From UTCHB3 sp964371075 (GTDB taxonomy: Bacteria > Bacteroidota > Ignavibacteria > Ignavibacteriales > Ignavibacteriaceae), in assembly GCA_964371075.1 (NCBI GenBank), contig CAYJKN010000003.1, positions 62,001-126,000 of the forward strand: DNA of 64,000 nucleotides. Direction: 5' to 3'. Position 1 is the stretch's first letter. Each line of letters starts with the position of its first letter. The position numbers and the translations under genes were made by a program. The notes below the pieces were generated by a model. The model worked only from the letters and a program-made list of their open reading frames with translations, searched no databases and was not told the origin of the DNA. Positions 48,024 to 56,141 of this stretch are shown in pieces.

Positions 48024-49102
48024 CAAGTTTTAATAGTGTAAAAACATTGTGGATTTTTTTGTTATTGTCCGGGTTCCTGTTTGCGCAGACAAAAACGGAT
48101 AACAGTTCACTTTTGCCTCCTGACACTTTAAAACTTCGGCTACAGGATAGCATCCTTCGGATTGATACGATTGTCAGAGTTGATTCTGTTTTTGTTTTTG
48201 ATACAATCAGAGTTGCAGCTGATACGATTCAGGGAGTAACAGGTAATTCAGAACCTACCATAATCCTGCTGGACTCGGCTTCCAACCATATCCCAACATT
48301 TGAGGAGATGCTGGATTCAGTCAATATTGTGCAACAGATTGGAATATTTAAAATTATTTTAATCTTTTTCATCCTGGCTGTTGCTTCGGCTTTGAGTTAT
48401 TCTATCAGCCTGCTGAAGAGAAATAACCTGATTAAGAATAAACTGCTTTTAAGAACCATAAATAGTGTGCCGATAATCAGGTCAATCCTTTGGGTGATCA
48501 CCTCCTGGCTGCTTCTGAAGTTGTTGTTTGTTCAGACGCAATTGATGATGTTATTTTTTGTGACACTTTTGGCTGTACTTGCGGGTATTGCCCTGTTACC
48601 TCTTCTCAGAAACATTGTTGGAAGATTGTTGATCCTGTCAGGGAATATGTTCGGAAAAAATGACTATATAAAATGTGGAAACCATAAAGGATTCGTCCAG
48701 GAAATAGGCTGGAGAGAAGTAACCCTTTTAAGTGATGAGGGTTCTGCCATATTTATTCCAAATTCAAAATTTTTGGATACCCCTTTTGAAAATGTGAGCC
48801 TGGGAAAAAAGGAAGAGTTGCTTTCTCTCGATTTTCAGTTCCCATCCACTTTCGATCCGGAGAGAACAATGGAAATTTTGAAAGAAGCTGCCATTTCCAA
48901 CCCTTTCCTGTATATAGATAAACAGCCGGAAGTTTTTATGAAGTCTGTTGATTTTATAAATAATCGCTTCACAGTAAAAGTTAATTTATATCTTTATGAT
49001 TCAAGTTTTATCGACGAACTTTATGACGCAATCAATAAGGCTGTCTTAATTAAACTGAGGCAGACTGATACCGGAAGTGAGGAAAATGGAATATCGCAAT
49101 AG
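48020..49102 (+). CDS. MscS-family mechanosensitive channel
   Basis: 360 residues. An N-terminal signal/hydrophobic segment (about 8-22) is followed by a periplasmic region of about 90 residues rich in Asp, Ile, Val and Thr. Three TM helices lie at about 108-128, 150-170 and 178-205. The MscS core then reads NIVGRLLILSGNMFGKNDYIKCGNHKGFVQEIGWREVTLLS with the beta domain and SNPFLYID... of the C-terminal part. The pore helix glycine/alanine pattern (LAVLAGIALLPLLRN) is less regular than in E. coli MscS. It would release solutes on hypo-osmotic shock. Start overlaps the preceding gene by 4 bp (ATGA). Confidence 0.83.
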   Translation: MTSFNSVKTLWIFLLLSGFLFAQTKTDNSSLLPPDTLKLRLQDSILRIDTIVRVDSVFVFDTIRVAADTIQGVTGNSEPTIILLDSASNHIPTFEEMLDSVNIVQQIGIFKIILIFFILAVASALSYSISLLKRNNLIKNKLLLRTINSVPIIRSILWVITSWLLLKLLFVQTQLMMLFFVTLLAVLAGIALLPLLRNIVGRLLILSGNMFGKNDYIKCGNHKGFVQEIGWREVTLLSDEGSAIFIPNSKFLDTPFENVSLGKKEELLSLDFQFPSTFDPERTMEILKEAAISNPFLYIDKQPEVFMKSVDFINNRFTVKVNLYLYDSSFIDELYDAINKAVLIKLRQTDTGSEENGISQ

Positions 49103-50864
49103 AAGCTCTCGCGACCGTATTCTAAAATATTTAAGATTAATTCTAATATTTTCCGCAACAATCGGATTTGTTACGATTATTCTGGAGCATGGATTTAGAA
49201 TAAATTTTGTTGAAGAGCAAGTAATAAATATTCTTTCTGTGGCTGTTGTTGGAATTTTTGTATTCTATCAGGTTGCAAATATTCTCTTTGCGAACGACAA
49301 AGTCAGTTTTTTAAGGACTCACTTTTTTGAATTTGTTGTCATTCTGTTTATCCTGATTGAGTTTGTACTCACGATCCTTGGAGTGAGTATAATTCAGAAT
49401 ATAGGTTCAACCTTTGATATTCAAAATATAACTTTTCTTTATGTTGTTCTTGCTCAGATTTATATTGTTATCGGAATTTTGCTTGGTGCAATCAGATACA
49501 ATAAAAAGATACTTGAATCCAAGATTCACCCTGCCCGTCTATTCATGCTCAGCTTTGCAGCAACTATTTTGGGCGGTTCCCTGCTTTTAATGCTTCCTGC
49601 AGCTTCTAATATCAACGGTGGATTAAGGTTCATTGATGCCTTGTTTACCTCAACAAGTGCTGTTTGTGTTACCGGGCTCACAGCAGTGGATACTGCTGCA
49701 GATTTCACTCGATTTGGTCAGGTTGTCGTTATGTTACTCTTCCAGGTAGGTGGTTTGGGTTTGATGACATTTACCACCTTTTTTGCGATATTTTTATCGG
49801 GGGGACTGGGAATCAAAGAGAAGTTCATTTTACGTGAAATGATGCATGAAGATAATATTGGTGCTATTGGAAAAGTGCTTTCAAGTCTTATTATTTTAAC
49901 TTTTGTGCTTGAAGGAATAGGAGCAACCGTTCTTTTCTTTTCCATAAAAGATTTTTATACAGGAAATATGGGTGAAGCCGTTTTTGCGAGTATTTTCCAT
50001 GCTATCTCGGCATTTTGTAATGCGGGTTTTTCTATCTATCCAAATAACCTTATGAATCCTCTTATTCAGGATAATTATGTTTTTAATACCACGATAAGTA
50101 TGCTCATAATCTTTGGAGGGCTTGGTTTCACCGCAATATTGGGTCTTCCGAGATATATCAAAGTGAACAGGGAACCTCTTTTTGCAAGACTGAATATGTC
50201 GCTTCAGGTAAAAATTGTGTTCATCGCAACTCTGATTCTTATTGTGGTTGGCACCGGGTTTACCTACCTGCTCGAACTTAACAGTTCGTTAAAGGGTATG
50301 GATACGGGTGATGCACTCTTCCATGCCTACTTTCAGGCAGTTTCGGCGAGAACAGCAGGATTTAACACAATCGACATTACCTTATTTACAGATCCCACTA
50401 CTTTTTTCTACTGTTTTTTAATGTTTATCGGTGCTTCACCCGGTGGAACAGGTGGCGGTATTAAAACAACCACCTTCACCCTGGTTTTTCTTTCAATTCT
50501 GATGTATAGGAACAGCACCAGGGATTTAAGAATTAACAAACGTACAATCCCGCAGGAGATCGTTAACCTGGCGTTTATGATATTTTGGTTATCAGTGCTC
50601 TATATACTTTCCGGAGTTTTCATTCTTAGTATTTCGGAGCCGGGGGTAAAATTCATTGATCTCATGTTTGAGGCTTTCAGTGCTGCCGGAACTGTTGGTT
50701 TATCAAAAGGAGTCTCAGGCAATCTTAGCGATTTGGGAAAGGTTATAGATATACTGTTGATGTATATCGGGAGGATTGGTCCTCTGACAATTATTTTCAG
50801 TTTTATTGGTGAGCGAGACAGTAGTCGGTTCTCGTATCCCAATGACAACATCACAATGCTTTAA
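49086..50864 (+). CDS. trkH: TrkH family potassium uptake protein
   Basis: 592 residues from the ATG at 49086 (a GTG at 49077 is also open); it overlaps the MscS gene by 17 bp. Residues about 1-150 hold four extra TM helices, an extension common in Bacteroidetes TrkH proteins. The four selectivity-filter repeats are visible: TSAVCVTGL, SAFCNAGFSI, SARTAGFNTID and SAAGTVGLSKG. It forms the K+-translocating subunit, with the TrkA-like protein encoded 17 bp downstream as cytoplasmic gate. The gene fits an operon for turgor and ion balance. Confidence 0.94.
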   Translation: MEYRNRSSRDRILKYLRLILIFSATIGFVTIILEHGFRINFVEEQVINILSVAVVGIFVFYQVANILFANDKVSFLRTHFFEFVVILFILIEFVLTILGVSIIQNIGSTFDIQNITFLYVVLAQIYIVIGILLGAIRYNKKILESKIHPARLFMLSFAATILGGSLLLMLPAASNINGGLRFIDALFTSTSAVCVTGLTAVDTAADFTRFGQVVVMLLFQVGGLGLMTFTTFFAIFLSGGLGIKEKFILREMMHEDNIGAIGKVLSSLIILTFVLEGIGATVLFFSIKDFYTGNMGEAVFASIFHAISAFCNAGFSIYPNNLMNPLIQDNYVFNTTISMLIIFGGLGFTAILGLPRYIKVNREPLFARLNMSLQVKIVFIATLILIVVGTGFTYLLELNSSLKGMDTGDALFHAYFQAVSARTAGFNTIDITLFTDPTTFFYCFLMFIGASPGGTGGGIKTTTFTLVFLSILMYRNSTRDLRINKRTIPQEIVNLAFMIFWLSVLYILSGVFILSISEPGVKFIDLMFEAFSAAGTVGLSKGVSGNLSDLGKVIDILLMYIGRIGPLTIIFSFIGERDSSRFSYPNDNITML

Positions 50865-50881
50865 TTATTGAGGTTTATTAA

Positions 50882-51571
50882 GTGAAAAAGAAATATGCAG
50901 TAATCGGTTTGGGCGATTTGGGAGGCAGTATCGCAATAAGCCTTCAGAGCACCGGGGCGGAAGTGCTTGCAATCGATATGGATGAATCCATAATAAATGA
51001 TTTAAAAGACGTTGTTGGCACTGCAATTCGAGCTGATTCCACAGACGAAAAAGCCCTGACAATGATAGGAATTGATTCATCAGTTGATGCATGCATCGTT
51101 GCTATTGGTCCCGATAACTTTGAGAATACAATTCTTACGTCCGTTATCCTGCTTGAAAAAGGGGTAAAAAAAGTTGTTGCAAGAGCATCTTCAAAACTAC
51201 AGGAAAGTATTTTATTGAAACTGGGGGTACATCAGGTTCTCATCCCGGATGTTCAGATCGCCAGACAGATAGTATCTCTTATTACAAGTCAGGATGTACT
51301 CGATACAATATTCCTCGGAGAAGACTATAATATTGTTTACCTGAAAACTCCCCGCTCTTTTGTTGGAAAAAGCCTTCAGGAACTTGATCTCCGAATAAGA
51401 TATAATGTGAATCTTATTACAATCAAAAGAAGAGAAAAGACTTTACGTCCGGGTAATACAGAGCTTAAAGAGGAGATTTACGGAGTGCCCACTGCTTCCA
51501 CCATCCTTGAAGAAAATGATATTATGATAGTTTTTGGTAAAGATAAAGATATCAAAAAAATTGTTGAATAA
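50882..51571 (+). CDS. trkA: TrkA/KtrA family potassium uptake regulator
   Basis: 229 residues from a GTG with GAGG eight bases upstream. The RCK-N Rossmann domain (about 1-135) has YAVIGLGDLGGSIAISL and AIDMDESIINDL; the RCK-C domain (about 145-229) has FVGKSLQELDLRIRYNVNLITIKR. It is single-domain KtrA size, not the duplicated E. coli TrkA. It binds NAD(H)/ATP and gates TrkH, encoded directly upstream. Its stop overlaps the next start by one base. Confidence 0.92.
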   Translation: MKKKYAVIGLGDLGGSIAISLQSTGAEVLAIDMDESIINDLKDVVGTAIRADSTDEKALTMIGIDSSVDACIVAIGPDNFENTILTSVILLEKGVKKVVARASSKLQESILLKLGVHQVLIPDVQIARQIVSLITSQDVLDTIFLGEDYNIVYLKTPRSFVGKSLQELDLRIRYNVNLITIKRREKTLRPGNTELKEEIYGVPTASTILEENDIMIVFGKDKDIKKIVE

Positions 51572-52545
51572 TGAGTGATATCCCAACTCGTGAAGAGATA
51601 ATAGCTGCACACGATAGAATAAAAGGTTATGTCCACCATACTCCGGTATTAACCTCCAGCAGCTTAAACGAGCTCACAGGGGCCGATCTCTACTTTAAGT
51701 GTGAAAATATGCAGCGTGGGGGGGCTTTTAAGGCCAGAGGGGCCTTTAACGCTTGCCTGTCGTTAACCAATGAAGAACTTGCAAAGGGAGTTGCTACTCA
51801 TTCCTCCGGAAATCATGCAACTGCATTGAGCCTCGCAGCAAAATCATTGGGAACCGTTGCCAACATCGTGATGCCCTCAAATTCAAAAAAGATTAAGGTT
51901 AATTCGGTAAAAGCATTTGGTGGAAGAATAACATTTTGTGAACCCAATCTTCAAGCGAGAGAATCTACACTGCAGAAAGTGATTGAAAAAACCGGCGCAG
52001 TCTTTATTCCCTCTTACGATGATTACCGGATTATTCAGGGACAGGCAACTGCAGCAAAAGAGCTTATTGAAGAAGTTTCTGATTTATCAGTGGTTATTGC
52101 TCCGGTTGGCGGGGGTGGATTACTCGCAGGTACAGCACTCTCCACTCACTATTTTTCAAAAAATGCCACTATTTATGCTGCCGAACCCACAGGGGCTGAT
52201 GATGCTTATCGGTCACTCCTTCAAGGAAATATTGTCCCATCAGTTAATCCTAAAACCATCGCCGACGGGCTGCTCACCTCCCTTGGCGAGAGAAACTTCC
52301 CCATCATTAAACAATTAGTGGATTCCATAATCCTAGTTGAGGAATCAGAAATTCTTCATGCAATGAGATTGATCTGGGAGAGACTAAAAATTATTGTTGA
52401 ACCAAGCTCTGCTACTGTTTTTGCTGCCGTCATAAAAAGAAAAGACCTCTTCTCCGGCAAAAAAACAGGTCTGATTCTCTCAGGTGGCAATGTTGATCTT
52501 GAGGAGTACTTCGGAACCTCAGAACCTCAGAACCTCGGTAATTAA
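51571..52545 (+). CDS. PLP-dependent threonine/serine dehydratase
   Basis: 324 residues of the fold-type II PLP family, with the cofactor lysine in AFKARGAFNA (after CENMQRGG), the phosphate-binding glycine loop VGGGGLLAG, SSGNHATALSLAA, and a C-terminal LILSGGNVD. It lacks the ACT-like regulatory domain of biosynthetic IlvA, so it belongs to the short catabolic threonine ammonia-lyase or serine racemase group; these cannot be told apart by sequence alone. It overlaps the stop of trkA by one base (TAATG). Its place at the end of the ion operon is not explained. The C-terminal codons lie in a three-copy 8-bp repeat. Confidence 0.86.
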   Translation: MSDIPTREEIIAAHDRIKGYVHHTPVLTSSSLNELTGADLYFKCENMQRGGAFKARGAFNACLSLTNEELAKGVATHSSGNHATALSLAAKSLGTVANIVMPSNSKKIKVNSVKAFGGRITFCEPNLQARESTLQKVIEKTGAVFIPSYDDYRIIQGQATAAKELIEEVSDLSVVIAPVGGGGLLAGTALSTHYFSKNATIYAAEPTGADDAYRSLLQGNIVPSVNPKTIADGLLTSLGERNFPIIKQLVDSIILVEESEILHAMRLIWERLKIIVEPSSATVFAAVIKRKDLFSGKKTGLILSGGNVDLEEYFGTSEPQNLGN

Positions 52546-52567
52546 GCACTTGAGTACTTGAGTACTT
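52514..52567. repeat. Two adjacent 8-bp tandem repeats around the dehydratase stop codon
   Basis: GAACCTCA occurs three times in tandem (52514-52537, last base changed), inside the last codons of the dehydratase. After the stop, ACTTGAGT is repeated two and a half times (52548-52567). Both units are 8 bp, so loss or gain of a unit would shift the reading frame of the C-terminus. The second tract leads into CC and T6 and might also act as a weak terminator. Confidence 0.7.
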
Positions 52568-52614
52568 CCTTTTTTGTTTATTTTGTTTTGATTATATTTA
52601 CAGGCTAAATTCTT

Positions 52615-52696
52615 GCGAAAATGGCGAAATTGGCAGACGCGCTAGACTTAGGATCTAGTGGAGAGATCCGTGGGGGTTCGAGTCCCCCTTTTCGCA
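52615..52696 (+). tRNA. tRNA-Leu (UAG)
   Basis: An 82-nt type II tRNA: acceptor GCGAAAA / TTTTCGC with A73, anticodon stem CTAGA/TCTAG around CTTAGGA (anticodon TAG), a variable arm (TGGAGAGATCCG), and T loop GTTCGAGTC. CCA is not encoded. The trigger factor start lies 27 bp downstream. Confidence 0.95.
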
Positions 52697-52723
52697 CTTC
52701 AATTCTTAAAACCAGAGGTTGTA

Positions 52724-54112
52724 TTGGATAGGAAAATTAATCAGCTTTCTACTGCTGAAAATCAATTGGAAATTACGCTTACCCCTGAAGAAGCCTCGCC
52801 TCTTATTCAAGCAGAAGTTGCTAAAAAAATTACTACAATTCAGATTCCGGGTTTCAGAAAGGGAAAAGCTCCTAAACATGTTATTAAAAATATGTACGGT
52901 GATTCTCTCGAATATGATGCTGCGGATAAAGTAGCTAATAAAATTTTCTGGGATGCCGTAAAAGAACTTGATTTAAGACCATTAAATACTCCCGGATTGG
53001 TTGATCTAAATTATAAACCCGGTGAAGCACTTTCATTTAAAGTTAACTACGAAATTTTCCCCGAAGTTGAATTGGTTAACTACAAAGGAAATGAGATTGA
53101 AATTCCACTTTACGAAGTTACTGAAAAATTGGTCGATGAGGAATTACACAATCTTCTTAGTTCAAATTCTGATTTTGAAGAAGTGGATTCTCTTGATAAT
53201 GCCGAAAACAGCATCGTTGATATAGATATCTACAACACAGAATCTTCCACTGAGATGGGAACCCCAAAAGCAATAGAAGGTGATTACCCGCTGATTAGTG
53301 AAGCATTTAAAGCTTCTCTTCCAACTCTGAAAGTTGGAGACCTCGTAAAACCTGCCGATTTTTATTCTGAACAAAAACTGATTGACAGCTACGAAAAAAC
53401 CAGTTATCAGTTTATCATTAAAGGTTTCAGGAAGAAGATTGTTCCTGAACTAAACGATGAATTTGTCCAAAAGATTTCCAAAGAGTATAAAGATGTTGCA
53501 AGCCTTAGAGAAGGAATTGCAGCTTACTACACGGGATATTATGAGGACATGACAAACAAAATTTACAATTCCCGCTTGGAAAAAACCATTCTCGATGCTA
53601 ACGAACTTCAGGTTCCTGCTTCCTTTGTTGAAAGAGTACTTGACTACTTCATAAAAGAAGAGACTGAAAAAGCTAAAAAAGAGAATAAACCTCTTCCAAA
53701 GGTTGACGATCTAAAAGTAGCCTACAAGCCATATGCTGAAAAAGAAGCCAAGTGGCAGGTTGTTAAAGAAAACATTATCAGACTCGAAAATCTGACTGTT
53801 ACCGATGAATATATCGATGAAATGGTGAAAATGGAAGTTGAACGCTACAACATCAGTGAAGATATATTAAAAGACTACTTCAAAGGTGATTCTGTAAAAA
53901 ACAACCTTCTTTATGGTTTACTCGACAAATTCCTCAGAGAACAAAATCCTGAGAAAAAGATTAACCCCGATGAATATCGTGCAAAATATGTTGAAAAACA
54001 TGACCATGATCACGACCATGAACATCAGCACCACGATCATGACCACGACCACGAACATCATCACCACGATCACGACCATGAACACCATGATCATGAAAAT
54101 GAAACTAAATAG
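52724..54112 (+). CDS. tig: Trigger factor with His-rich C-terminal tail
   Basis: 462 residues from TTG at 52724, with AGAGG five bases upstream. The frame is open further up but would run into tRNA-Leu, so that start is rejected. The ribosome-binding N-terminal domain has the signature GFRKGKAPKHVI. The middle (about 150-250) occupies the place of the FKBP-type isomerase domain but is poorly conserved. The helical C-terminal part lies at about 255-420. From residue 426 the tail has 19 histidines in 32 residues, alternating with Asp and Glu. The chaperone binds nascent chains at the ribosome exit; the tail probably binds nickel or zinc. clpP follows 57 bp downstream, a common order. Confidence 0.93.
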   Translation: MDRKINQLSTAENQLEITLTPEEASPLIQAEVAKKITTIQIPGFRKGKAPKHVIKNMYGDSLEYDAADKVANKIFWDAVKELDLRPLNTPGLVDLNYKPGEALSFKVNYEIFPEVELVNYKGNEIEIPLYEVTEKLVDEELHNLLSSNSDFEEVDSLDNAENSIVDIDIYNTESSTEMGTPKAIEGDYPLISEAFKASLPTLKVGDLVKPADFYSEQKLIDSYEKTSYQFIIKGFRKKIVPELNDEFVQKISKEYKDVASLREGIAAYYTGYYEDMTNKIYNSRLEKTILDANELQVPASFVERVLDYFIKEETEKAKKENKPLPKVDDLKVAYKPYAEKEAKWQVVKENIIRLENLTVTDEYIDEMVKMEVERYNISEDILKDYFKGDSVKNNLLYGLLDKFLREQNPEKKINPDEYRAKYVEKHDHDHDHEHQHHDHDHDHEHHHHDHDHEHHDHENETK

Positions 54113-54169
54113 AACATTCTAATTGTTTTAATCAAAAAGGGTTCTTTTAGATAAAACAGAAAGTTTATT

Positions 54170-54781
54170 ATGACAAAAGATTTTGAAATTTACAATCAGT
54201 TGGTCCCCTATGTTATCGAACAAACCGGCAGGGGTGAACGTGGAATGGATATCTATTCCAGACTTCTCAGGGAAAGAATTATCTTCCTGGGAACTGCAAT
54301 AGATGACCATGTTGCGTCATTAACCATCGCGCAATTGATTTTCCTCGAAGCTGAGGATTCAACTAAAGATATAAATCTTTATATCAACTCTCCCGGTGGT
54401 AGTGTTTCGGCAGGACTTGCAATTTATGATACAATGAAATTTATTAAACCTGATGTGGCTACGATATGTGTCGGGCTTGCTGCAAGTATGGGTGCTGTCC
54501 TTCTTGCCGGTGGTGCTGATGGTAAAAGATCTTCACTCCCCCATTCAAAGATTATGATTCATCAACCATGGAGCGGCGGTATCTCAGGTCAGGCTTCTGA
54601 TATTGAGATTCAGGCAAAAGAAATGATGAAAACCCGCGATACACTTTATAAGATTCTGGCTGAACACACTGGAAAAACTGTTGCTCAGATTACAAAAGAT
54701 TGCGACAGGGATTATTATCTCACTTCTGAAGAGGCAGTTGAATACAAACTGATCGACAAAGTAATGGATAAGAGGAAGTAA
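54170..54781 (+). CDS. clpP: ATP-dependent Clp protease proteolytic subunit
   Basis: 203 residues, the normal ClpP length. The catalytic triad is Ser106 (GLAASMGAV), His131 (MIHQP) and probably Asp181 (DRDYYLTSEEA). The oxyanion-region INSPGGSVSAGLAIYDTM is present. It forms the tetradecameric chamber used by ClpX or ClpA; no clpX follows in the window. A strong terminator is 17 bp past the stop. Confidence 0.96.
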   Translation: MTKDFEIYNQLVPYVIEQTGRGERGMDIYSRLLRERIIFLGTAIDDHVASLTIAQLIFLEAEDSTKDINLYINSPGGSVSAGLAIYDTMKFIKPDVATICVGLAASMGAVLLAGGADGKRSSLPHSKIMIHQPWSGGISGQASDIEIQAKEMMKTRDTLYKILAEHTGKTVAQITKDCDRDYYLTSEEAVEYKLIDKVMDKRK

Positions 54782-54797
54782 TCAAACAATTGGATAT

Positions 54798-54830
54798 AAA
54801 AAAAGCTGCTATAAAGCAGCTTTTTTTTTT
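54798..54830 (+). terminator. Rho-independent terminator after clpP
   Basis: A perfect 13-bp stem (AAAAAAAGCTGCT / AGCAGCTTTTTTT) with a 4-nt loop ATAA and a T run. Because the stem carries A and T runs at both ends it may also serve the convergent gene at 54835-55914. Confidence 0.92.
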
Positions 54831-54834
54831 GATT

Positions 54835-55914
54835 TTATTTTCTAAGCTTTAATACCACAAACCGTTTTTCCCTGTCGCTTGCAAACTCCTTCATCGAATC
54901 TGTAATCTCTTCGTGAGCAGTCTCTTCAGGGATTTGTTGAGAGTTAACCTCTTGTCTCTTCTTTTCGAGAAAATTTGAAAAGAGGGATTTACTCTTTTGT
55001 TGGTCTGTGTTTCCATCGCCCCTCCCTTGCAGTTGGGTGGTTTGGAACTCGTTTTTCTTTCGGGCTTGTCCAACAACCTGGAATCTGGCATTTTGTTGAT
55101 CAGTTGTTCCCTGAGGCATTTCCGCCGGTGATTGAGGAACAGGTCGATTCTTTTCCATCAAAACCCGCTTGTTCGCCTGCCCAGGATCATAACTGTCATC
55201 CTCTTCAAAAAGTCCTGTAGTTTGTCTATTCCATGCAAGTGTTACCAAACCTTTACGTTCTTTCGATTCATGCAGGTTTTGATTCTTCTTCTGGAAACCA
55301 AGGTCTTCAGAACTTAGTGCCTGGAATTTGGTTTTTGCAGGTTCCGGTTTTGGTGGTTCAGCCTTTGGAGAGTCATAAATTTCATTTGTAGACAGATTTA
55401 TCACTTTATCAAAATCAATATCATCAAAAGCACAAATCAACTCTGCAAAACCACGATCATTTTGATTTTGAACTTCTGATGCTTCAAGATCAAAACTGTA
55501 GGATTCTTCAAAGTCAGGAAGTCCATCTTTGTGACCGAGTGATCTCAACCCGACCTGTTGAATACGAAACCGAAGATCCGGATCATCATTCAAAAATCCA
55601 TTATCTTCCATCTCTTTTACGCAATAAATGGGATCGAAGTAGATAACTTCTCTAGCACCACTAACTAACACCTGCTGTCCATATTTGACATAATTCATGT
55701 CAAAATTATCCAGATTGGTAAGCAGTCTGTAAGCCACAACAGTTTTGGGCTGCAAATCGTTGATGAAAGTACAAACTTCGTTGTAATGAAGCCGCATGGG
55801 GTTATTAATCCCGATGTTTCTTCTCACCATACGAAAGTTGTTTTCCAGGTTAAAGCGATTTTCTGAATAGATCAGGATATCACCGCCATCGCCTCTTAAA
55901 GTCTCTAAAATCAT
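54835..55914 (-). CDS. Hypothetical protein with Gln/Asn-rich disordered C-terminal half
   Basis: 359 residues that I do not recognise. Residues about 1-170 look folded, with alternating strands and helices, for example DGGDILIYSENRFNLENNFRMV, NEVCTFINDLQPKTVVAYRLL and GQQVLVSGAREVIYFDP. Residues about 180-340 are low complexity, rich in Gln, Asn, Pro, Lys and Glu, and probably disordered. No signal peptide or TM segment, so cytoplasmic. It stands alone between terminators, convergent with clpP, and has a 165-bp promoter region upstream. The codon pattern and clear frame support a real gene; nothing in it shows a function. Confidence 0.7.
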   Translation of the reverse strand: MILETLRGDGGDILIYSENRFNLENNFRMVRRNIGINNPMRLHYNEVCTFINDLQPKTVVAYRLLTNLDNFDMNYVKYGQQVLVSGAREVIYFDPIYCVKEMEDNGFLNDDPDLRFRIQQVGLRSLGHKDGLPDFEESYSFDLEASEVQNQNDRGFAELICAFDDIDFDKVINLSTNEIYDSPKAEPPKPEPAKTKFQALSSEDLGFQKKNQNLHESKERKGLVTLAWNRQTTGLFEEDDSYDPGQANKRVLMEKNRPVPQSPAEMPQGTTDQQNARFQVVGQARKKNEFQTTQLQGRGDGNTDQQKSKSLFSNFLEKKRQEVNSQQIPEETAHEEITDSMKEFASDREKRFVVLKLRK

Positions 55915-55972
55915 GTTACGGCCATCTTTTTCTGTTCTGTATTTTGCACGGAAGCAATTATGCTACGGTAAT

Positions 55973-55996
55973 ACCATCTCTTCAAACAAAGATGGT
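55973..55996. promoter_or_regulatory. Inverted repeat upstream of the 55.9-kb hypothetical gene
   Basis: ACCATCT (55973-55979) and AGATGGT (55990-55996) form a 7-bp perfect dyad with a 10-nt loop, 59 bp upstream of the ATG. It could be an operator or a leader hairpin. The rest of this gap shows no clear promoter. Confidence 0.3.
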
Positions 55997-56075
55997 TCTT
56001 AAACTCTTAACATTTTAACTGATAATATAATATTTTTTATTCAAATTATGAGTAATAGAATTACGAATATTTTAG

Positions 56076-56108
56076 AAAAAAGCCCGAAGATGAATGATCT
56101 TCGGGCTT
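56076..56108 (-). terminator. Rho-independent terminator after the T9SS-sorted propeller protein
   Basis: A perfect 12-bp stem (AAGCCCGAAGAT / ATCTTCGGGCTT) with a 5-nt loop, followed on the minus strand by a T run. It lies 34 bp past the stop of the gene at 56142. Confidence 0.9.
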
Positions 56109-56141
56109 AATTTTTGATTTATTTCAAAAAGATATCTGAGA

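Noticed and set aside
52574..52611. TTGTTT / TAAATT promoter for tRNA-Leu
   Set aside because: The start point would fall inside the tRNA, leaving no leader for 5' processing.
52658..52723. N-terminal extension of trigger factor starting inside tRNA-Leu
   Set aside because: The first 22 codons overlap the tRNA and do not look like trigger factor; TTG at 52724 with a good ribosome binding site gives the normal N-terminus.
37438..54112. His-rich CDF tail and His-rich trigger factor tail as one linked metal system
   Set aside because: The genes are about 14 kb apart and not co-transcribed; only the shared His-rich composition connects them.
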